Positions 14,320-19,842 of a stretch of DNA of 19,842 nt are shown piece after piece; the first letter of the stretch is position 1, and each line of letters opens with the position of its first letter. The stretch covers positions 1 to 19,842 of the forward strand of contig JBEKZL010000136.1 of NCBI GenBank assembly GCA_049509915.1. Direction: 5' to 3'. This stretch comes from JBEKYD01 sp049509915 (lineage in GTDB: Bacteria; Acidobacteriota; Terriglobia; Bryobacterales; Bryobacteraceae). The position numbers and the translations under genes were made by a program. Below the pieces are notes generated by a model. It had not been told where the DNA came from. It did no database searches and worked only from the letters and a program-made list of their open reading frames with translations.

Positions 14320-14344
14320 TCCTCTTGACAACACCGGTGGAACT

Positions 14345-17300
14345 TTGATTCCATGGGGAGTGCCTCCTCAATCTCTGCCTCTTCAATCTTCTCCGAGCCA
14401 GGGTGTATTTCCATTCATTGGGCGATCTATAGCCGTTTTATTTGTGATCGTAACCGCGGTGCTCGCGGCCGGCGCCGGAACCTTCTTTGTTGTCGCGCAC
14501 ACTCACCCCGTCGAACGGTACCGGGACCTGGTCGTAGGCGCAGTTACCTGGACCGACTCCAACAAGTCGAGTGACCTGACCTATCTTTATCTTTTTGTCG
14601 CGCTGCTCGCGTCCTTTACCTTCGCATCGGCCGGCGCGGTTCGTTTGTTTTTGAGAAAGGCTCCTCTGTGGTTGAAGGCCGCGGTTTGCGCCAGCGCGGT
14701 TTTTTGCTTCGGCGGGGTTCTCTTGTGGCTCAGCACTCTATGGTTCCTGGGCTTCTGGGCCGTGTGCTATGCGTGTGTCGCGTGGGAGAGGCAAGAATTT
14801 CTCCGGAGTCGCCAACGCTGGTTTGCCGGAATCGCCTTGACGCTGGCAGGGATGGCGTTCTTTGCCGGACTCGGAGCTGCGGCGGTTCCCGGGCGTTTAT
14901 TATGGCCGCTGCCCGGCGTCCAGCGGGAACTCTTAGCCCTCCCATCGATTTGCCTATTTGCGGCGGCGAGTTTCGTGACCCTGAACCTCGCTCTTGCCCG
15001 CTCCATCTCGGGCCTGCGCCACAGACTCGGGCTGGCCGTTCTTGGTGCGCAAGCGCTTCTCCCCTTTTGCTTCCTCATCTTCCTCCCCGCGCACCTTCTG
15101 ACGCCGGACGGGATACTCACGCTTAGCTCCACCGTCTATTTGAAGATTCTCCTGCTTGCCCTGATGGTAGGAGCGTGGTGGGAGCTCTGGAGAGCATATA
15201 GTCGGTGGAGACGCGTCTCTCAGGCGCCTTATGCCCTGGACTCAGTTCTGTCGACTCTATGCGTCGCTGCGGCCGCCACCTATTTCGCGATGTTCCCTGA
15301 GCGATTCCCCTACATAAGCGGGGGCTATTTCTTCTTATTTCCCGGCGATCACTTTCACACCGGTGAGGAACTCCTGCCATGGCAGCAGTTGCTCCACTTC
15401 CACAGCGTTCCGTACGTCGACTTTGCCCCCATTCACGGTTTGATGTCGTACGCTTGTGGCTTCATCTCTTCGGCGTTCCTCGACGGTACGGCCGCCAGCT
15501 TTATGGAATCTCAGCGGTTCCTCTTTGGTATCGCGGTCCTGGCAACGGTTTGCGCGGCCCGGCCCCTTGGCGGCGCCTTGTTGGCGGCGGCCTGCGCTAT
15601 CCCGGTTACTTTCGTTTTGGACCGGGACGCGTTCCTAGCGGCGGCCATCTTTCTGCTTGTGAATCCGGCGACACTCCGCCGACCGGGGAAATGGCTTCTG
15701 ACGTGTGTGGGCGTTTGCGCGTTTTCCCTGGGATACAACGTGCCGGTTGGAGGCGCCCTTGTGGTGGCCTGTGCCGTTCCCTTCGGATATTTCTTGGCGG
15801 TCTGGATTCGCAACCGTCGAAAAATTCGGATCTGGTCAATTGCCGTGGTGGCGGGTTTCGGAGTGCTGTGCCTGATATGGTCGTTTCCCGCAGTTCGAGG
15901 ATGGATCTGGTTTGCTACAGACAACGGAAGCTCTAATGTGGTGGCACACGGGATGGGGTTTCGAGGGGCGCTTGGTGCGGTCCCGCCTGTCCGCGAGCTG
16001 ATTGACCTCTCGGGGCTTGAAAAGGTCTTGCCCCCTTTTCTTCGTGAGGCCTGGATTCTGGCGGGAAGTTATGGCTTCTATCTGCTCTTCATTCAAGTGC
16101 GCAAGCCCGGGAATGAGAGAAGCAGTTCGGCAATCTTGGGCGCATGGCTTGTGTTCATCGTGCCGCTGGTATTGTCGCTTTACACTTTCGTTCGCATTGA
16201 GCCCACCGGCCTCTCGCGAAGCGGCCCTATCAGCGTCGTCGTTCTGGCGGCCATTTTGCCCGTCCTGAACGCGCGCATCCTTCCCCCGTTCAAACCGATC
16301 ATGTTCCTACTCGCCGGATACGCATTTATCCTTTTCTTTGTGCCGGACAAGTTACGGGTCGATTTGACTTACCTGAGATTCAAGTCCGCCCCTTTGTCAC
16401 AGCCAATCTCTTATCCACCCGGTTATACGCTGACCGACGGAAGGGATTTAGGACTGCCGAATATGGGCCGCTTGTGCGCGGATGCCCCCACCGTGAATGA
16501 AATTCTTGCCCTGAGGCACGCTTTATCGATGTTGTTGCGGCCCGGCGAAACGTACATCGATCTCACAAATCGGCAAGCCTTTTATTATTACCTGGACCTG
16601 CCGATTCCCCAGCTCTATATGCACTTTGTGGCCGCGTCAGAGAAAATGCAGGAACGAATGGTTCAGCAGTGGAGAGCGGATCCGGCGCCGGTGGTCCTGA
16701 TCGCTCCCGCGGAGGTTTTTGATGGTGGTCTACCATCTCTTCGCTGCTACCGCTGGTATCGGGAATTGCTGCCGGCCTACACGCCGATCGTTTTGGATGG
16801 GTTTACGTTCCTGGTAGATCCTAAGCGGCTTCCGGCCGATTCCCTGACCCCATCCGAGCGGTTTGCCATCCTCGATTCCTCGTTTTTCGCTCCTGACCTT
16901 CAGGCCCTGCCTTCGGCGTGGGGAAGGTCGTGGCCGCTGCTAAAGGCCAGGTTTAAGAAAGTTGCGAACGTGGCGATTGGACCAGGCGCAACCTCTGGTG
17001 GGGCTGTGACCTCATCCGCGACGTTTTATCTGGAGCCGCTCAATGTGACCGGAGCGGAGGCGGATTTCGCGACCGTCGACTTCAGGCTGGAAAAGTCGCC
17101 GACAGCAGCTTTCGCGCACCCAGACCCTCGGGTTGCAGTCTCGTGGACCTCCGCTGATGAGGAACACCCTCCCGTGCAGACCTTTCTTGCGAAATCGGGA
17201 ACGGCGCTCTTGCCGCTCGGATCCCAGCCTCGATGGCTCCTGAGCGACAGACTGCAAACATTGCGCTTGGACCTGGTGAACCCAGGAGACGTGAGCGCGT

Positions 17301-17881
17301 TCGAGGTCAAAGGCCTGACGCTCTGGAAGCTCAACGATGTGTCCGACCGGCCAGCGCCGCAATACTCGCCCAGCTTCCGGCTCAACCGCCCGCGATCCTG
17401 GGCCGTCGGGCCATCCAGCGCCTCGCAGGCGGAGCTCAGCAAAGCAATTGCCGAGATCAAATCCAACGTCACACTCGAGCTGGTTTCGAACGTGCTCTCG
17501 GCGGCCTTCTATCCGACGCTGATCAAGACGCAGGATGGCGCAGACGCGGTTTTCGCACATGCCCCCGCGAAGTTATTCGAAGCCCTGAACGCGCGGAAAC
17601 AGAGCATCGGCTTTGGTTTTGGTATCCTGCCAGGAGCATATACAAATGAAGGCCGGTGCAACGGCGTGCTGTTTGAAATCTGGCTTGAGCCTGCCAGTGG
17701 ATCGAAAACACTGGTTTGGTCAAGGTTGTTGAATCCGTTGGTACAGGCCCAGGATCGTGGAACGCAGTCCGCGAAAATCTCCCTCGATCCTCCCAAGGGT
17801 GCCCGCCTCATTCTCGAGACAGCCCCGAACGGCAGCAACGCCAGGGACTGGTCCTATTGGACGAACGTGAAAATCGAGTGA
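14345..17881 (+). CDS. Large multi-pass membrane protein with C-terminal extracytoplasmic region (GT-C-like)
   Basis: The 1178-residue protein starts at TTG 14345 (GGTGG just upstream); GTG 14360 is an alternative. The first about 650 residues contain many hydrophobic segments, e.g. IAVLFVIVTAVLAAGAGTFF, YLYLFVALLASFTFASAGAV and LAVLGAQALLPFCFLIFLPA. Between them lies LHFHSVPYVDFAPIHGLMSY, which recalls the VPYRDF..HG loop of GT-C-type lipid-linked-sugar transferases. The C-terminal about 450 residues are soluble and look like two beta-sandwich modules: one with RLDLVNPGDVSAFEVKGLTL and a last one with LLNPLVQAQDRGTQSAKISL, LILETAP and DWSYWTN, similar in style to carbohydrate-binding jelly rolls. 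A role in transferring or handling lipid-linked sugars at the outer face of the membrane fits the neighbours. The exact family is not known to me. Confidence 0.85.
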   Translation: MIPWGVPPQSLPLQSSPSQGVFPFIGRSIAVLFVIVTAVLAAGAGTFFVVAHTHPVERYRDLVVGAVTWTDSNKSSDLTYLYLFVALLASFTFASAGAVRLFLRKAPLWLKAAVCASAVFCFGGVLLWLSTLWFLGFWAVCYACVAWERQEFLRSRQRWFAGIALTLAGMAFFAGLGAAAVPGRLLWPLPGVQRELLALPSICLFAAASFVTLNLALARSISGLRHRLGLAVLGAQALLPFCFLIFLPAHLLTPDGILTLSSTVYLKILLLALMVGAWWELWRAYSRWRRVSQAPYALDSVLSTLCVAAAATYFAMFPERFPYISGGYFFLFPGDHFHTGEELLPWQQLLHFHSVPYVDFAPIHGLMSYACGFISSAFLDGTAASFMESQRFLFGIAVLATVCAARPLGGALLAAACAIPVTFVLDRDAFLAAAIFLLVNPATLRRPGKWLLTCVGVCAFSLGYNVPVGGALVVACAVPFGYFLAVWIRNRRKIRIWSIAVVAGFGVLCLIWSFPAVRGWIWFATDNGSSNVVAHGMGFRGALGAVPPVRELIDLSGLEKVLPPFLREAWILAGSYGFYLLFIQVRKPGNERSSSAILGAWLVFIVPLVLSLYTFVRIEPTGLSRSGPISVVVLAAILPVLNARILPPFKPIMFLLAGYAFILFFVPDKLRVDLTYLRFKSAPLSQPISYPPGYTLTDGRDLGLPNMGRLCADAPTVNEILALRHALSMLLRPGETYIDLTNRQAFYYYLDLPIPQLYMHFVAASEKMQERMVQQWRADPAPVVLIAPAEVFDGGLPSLRCYRWYRELLPAYTPIVLDGFTFLVDPKRLPADSLTPSERFAILDSSFFAPDLQALPSAWGRSWPLLKARFKKVANVAIGPGATSGGAVTSSATFYLEPLNVTGAEADFATVDFRLEKSPTAAFAHPDPRVAVSWTSADEEHPPVQTFLAKSGTALLPLGSQPRWLLSDRLQTLRLDLVNPGDVSAFEVKGLTLWKLNDVSDRPAPQYSPSFRLNRPRSWAVGPSSASQAELSKAIAEIKSNVTLELVSNVLSAAFYPTLIKTQDGADAVFAHAPAKLFEALNARKQSIGFGFGILPGAYTNEGRCNGVLFEIWLEPASGSKTLVWSRLLNPLVQAQDRGTQSAKISLDPPKGARLILETAPNGSNARDWSYWTNVKIE

Positions 17882-17912
17882 AGTCGGCGATCCAGCCGTT
17901 AGCGACCGGTTC

Positions 17913-18190
17913 CTACTCGCATATAAGAAGCTGTGGAGAGTTGGGCAATTCAAACTTGGAGTCGTCTGTCTTCGCGGCAATAGAATGGGTTCGGCCATCC
18001 TTCAGCTTCGTGGGCAAATCCAAGACGAATGCGTGCGCGCCATCGGCCTTCCCTGCTGCCTTTAGGTCCGGGCCGTCAGCGGTAGCGGCGGTCGGACGTT
18101 TCCAGTCCACAGCCTGCGGCATCCCATTGACCGCGAGTCTTCTCGTTGAACCTCCCGGCGGCCCGTTCGCATTGCGTGTATCGGCCGTCG
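17913..18190 (-). pseudogene. Remnant of extracellular repeat-domain protein
   Basis: On the minus strand, without a proper start, one frame reads ADTRNANGPPGGSTRRLAVN, then ADGAHAFVLDLPTKLKDGRT, HSIAAKTDDSKFELPNSPQL and LICE before a stop near 17913. The order GWAAD-like start, (D)G.H.F....P..LKDG..HSI, and L..SP..L.C resembles a repeated C-terminal domain of secreted proteins that I associate with Acidobacteria. The upstream part is missing and the frame is closed by TAA near 18196. It is antisense to the flanking plus-strand genes. It could be chance similarity. Apart from this, the gap 17882-18364 shows no gene. Confidence 0.35.
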
Positions 18191-18364
18191 ATTAGCAGAA
18201 TGTCTCCGACGGGGAAGAGGCTGGTTACCGTTTGGAACAGCTTGCCGGGTGTAGCGCCGATTAAGAGGTTCCGGAGCAGATCAGAGTACGGCTCCTAATC
18301 GGGTGGCGGATATGCAATAATAACTGTTCGAGCCAAGTAGACCTTTTTCAGAGGGCTTCTCTTT

Positions 18365-18876
18365 ATGGTTCTTCGTGAAATGGTGTCTGCGGGGTGGTTG
18401 ACGGTTTTGGTCATATTCCTCTCCGCGTGTTCGGCTGGGGAGTCACCCACGTCTCCTGTAGCCTTCAGCACCACGGTTTTCGGTGGGGAGCTCTCTCTGC
18501 TGGGGTGTTCCGTACAGCCTCGGGGCGGTCACACAAATGTGGACCTGCGATGGAAAGCTATCGGACGCCTACTGCGGACTACGATGTCTTCGTCCACGTT
18601 CTTGACGCTTCCAATGGCATCGTTTTTCAATTGGACCATCCGCTCAAAGCACCATCCGGAAAACTTCCGACCTCCTGGTCGCCGGGGGATCTGGTAACAG
18701 AGTCGTTTTTGACCGTGCCACCCCCGGGTCCGGTGCCCGGCATCTATAACCTGAGAATTGGATTGTATGTTGCTAAACCAATGAGGGTTCTGCCGGTAGT
18801 TCTAGCTACTTTGCCGCAACCAGCCGATAGCTGGAAGGATCACGCCATCTTAATCGACCGCGTGGACTGCAAATAA
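18365..18876 (+). pseudogene. Lipoprotein with beta-sandwich domain, apparent frameshift
   Basis: ATG 18365, with AGAGGGC about 9 nt upstream, encodes a lipoprotein signal peptide, MVLREMVSAGWLTVLVIFLS-AC, with lipobox LSAC and Cys22. The frame continues to VDLRWKAIG near 18560. The expected continuation, YRTPTADYDVFVHVLDASNG, IVFQLDHPLKAPSGKLP and GIYNLRIGLYVAKPMRVLPV, is in another frame and runs to a TAA at 18876. One single-base indel near 18550-18565 joins them into a product of about 170 residues. The domain has the same VFVHxxD..G...Q.DHPL and YxxRIGLY pattern as the two sandwich proteins in the minus-strand cluster. It is either a decayed gene or an intact one with a sequence error. 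It would be anchored to a membrane facing the periplasm or surface. Confidence 0.7.
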
Positions 18877-18920
18877 GGAGCGCTCGAAGTTCCTAATAGA
18901 GCGGGATCGTAGGAGATCGT

Positions 18921-19780
18921 ATGGATGTGAGAGGCTTCAAAGAGGCCGCGGACCAGCTCACAAAGATCGTGAAGACCTACAACTGGCATTTAGTGATCCA
19001 GGCTCGCGGGACTACTGGGCATGGGCGAATTCGCACGGTGTTTTTGAGTCGCCGAAACTCGCGCAACTAGCTCCGTCGCTGCCCCCTGAAGAGCTGTGTA
19101 TCTTAATTGGATCGGGGAAGATTCCCCTGGACTTCCTGACTTCGGGCGCACAGGTCTTCCTGGCCGTGGCGGAGTTGGGCAATGTGGAAACGGCAATGAG
19201 TCTATTGGATTTCGGATGTGGTTGCGGCCGGCTGCTTCGGTTTTTGGCCTTCTATTCCCATCGCGTGGAACTGGTTGGCGTCGATGTCGAACCGAAGCAC
19301 ATCGCGTGGTGCAGTTGCAACTTGAACACTGCCTTGGTTACGAGAACCGAGAAGGTGCCCCCGCTTCCATTTCTGGCGAATCGCTTCGATAGGATCGTGT
19401 CCCTGTCGGTGTTTTCGCACCTTCCGGAGGACGCACATCTGAAGTGGCGCGATGAGTTAGCTCGCGTGCTGGCGCCTGGCGGTCGCTTGATCATGACCAC
19501 CCTTGGGCAAGCGGCCATTGACGCGGCGCAGCGGAGCCGGGCCAGTTTTGATATCCTTCAGATCTCCGAGAGCCGCTTTGAGACGGCAATAGTAGAAGTT
19601 GCGCGCAGAGGATTCAGCTTCGTCCTGCAGGCGGACCATCCACTCAGCGATTATGGAATAGCCCTCGTTTCTGAATCATGGGTTCGCGAGTTTTGGGGCG
19701 TTCACTTTACGCTGGAGAAGTACATTCCCGGCTGGGCCGGCGGTTGGCAGGACGGGTATCTGCTAGAGCGCCGTAAGTAG
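18921..19780 (+). pseudogene. SAM-dependent methyltransferase, apparent frameshift near the N-terminus
   Basis: ATG 18921 has a good ribosome-binding site (AGGAG, 6 nt spacing) and encodes MDVRGFKEAADQLTKIVKTY. At about 18985-18994 the sensible reading passes to another frame, FSDPGSRDYWAWANSHGVFE, which stays open to 19780. The main domain has motif I LLDFGCGCGRLLRFL, VGVDVEPKHIAWC, and VFSHLPEDAHLKWRDELARV followed by LAPGGRLIMTT, a class I methyltransferase. Total length after repair would be about 285 residues. A GTG at 19166 could start a shorter protein that still includes motif I. The substrate is unknown; its position behind glycan-related genes suggests sugar methylation. Confidence 0.75.
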
Positions 19781-19810
19781 GACGGCCTGGTTCAGCGTTG
19801 CCGGTAAATA

Positions 19811-19840
19811 AAAAACTCCTTGCCTGTGGGGCCCAAGGAG
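19811..19840 (-). terminator. Rho-independent terminator of a minus-strand gene beyond the window
   Basis: CTCCTTG (19816-19822) and CAAGGAG (19834-19840) form a perfect 7-bp stem with an 11-nt loop. On the minus strand it is followed directly by TTTTTTATTT, a proper U-tract. Transcription must therefore come from the right, convergent with the methyltransferase gene. Confidence 0.7.
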
Positions 19841-19842
19841 CC

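Noticed and set aside
14325..14330. TTGACA as a -35 box for the large membrane protein gene
   Set aside because: The matching -10 position would fall at ATTCCA, inside the proposed start region, with poor similarity to consensus.
1..19842. CRISPR array accompanying the Cas3 remnant
   Set aside because: No set of regularly spaced direct repeats was seen by eye anywhere in the window.
1..19842. tRNA, rRNA or riboswitch
   Set aside because: No cloverleaf, conserved rRNA stretch or known riboswitch core was recognised; small RNAs cannot be excluded by eye.

Overview
The window is high-GC bacterial DNA. The mix of exopolysaccharide glycosyltransferases, extracellular beta-sandwich modules and degraded insertion sequences resembles soil Acidobacteria (Solibacter/Bryobacter-like). 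That placement is inference from protein style, not from a marker gene.

The left third (1-4270) is a mobile-element graveyard. The start of a transposase runs off the left edge (1-65, minus). Beside it lies a frameshifted, truncated remnant of the CRISPR helicase Cas3 (103-740, minus). An IS21-family element (about 741-3589) is defined by matching terminal inverted repeats and begins directly after the cas3 remnant. It carries istA, istB, a small ORF after istB and a Cys-rich putative zinc-finger ORF upstream of istA. It is heavily rearranged: a roughly 1.7-kb segment is inverted between two copies of a 12-nt inverted repeat, a second inversion of about 98 bp lies inside istA, and there are deletions, nonsense codons and frameshifts. 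A broken IS256-type transposase tail starts exactly at its right end. Nothing was assigned in 3936-4273.

The centre (4274-14219) is a minus-strand surface-polysaccharide cluster. In transcription order it holds: a DPM1-like GT2; a decayed STELLO-like gene; debris of another GT2; a tandem two-domain GT2; an NAD-dependent sugar epimerase; a rhamnosyltransferase-like GT2; a stand-alone beta-sandwich protein; a GT4 with the same sandwich at its C-terminus; and a SAM methyltransferase with a long C-terminal coiled coil. Spacing is tight from the epimerase onward, suggesting one operon. The coiled-coil methyltransferase is reminiscent in layout of WbdD chain terminators, and the sandwich domain recalls the glycan-binding C-terminal domain of Wzt. 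A capped, length-controlled glycan is therefore a reasonable hypothesis, but no Wzm/Wzt transporter is visible here.

The right part (14345-19842) is on the plus strand. It holds a 1178-aa multi-pass membrane protein with a large C-terminal region (probable GT-C-like enzyme), a lipoprotein carrying the same sandwich domain, and a SAM methyltransferase. The last two each contain an apparent single frameshift. A minus-strand terminator at the right edge implies a convergent gene beyond the window. The number of broken frames means either real decay or residual indel errors; read-level checking would separate these.
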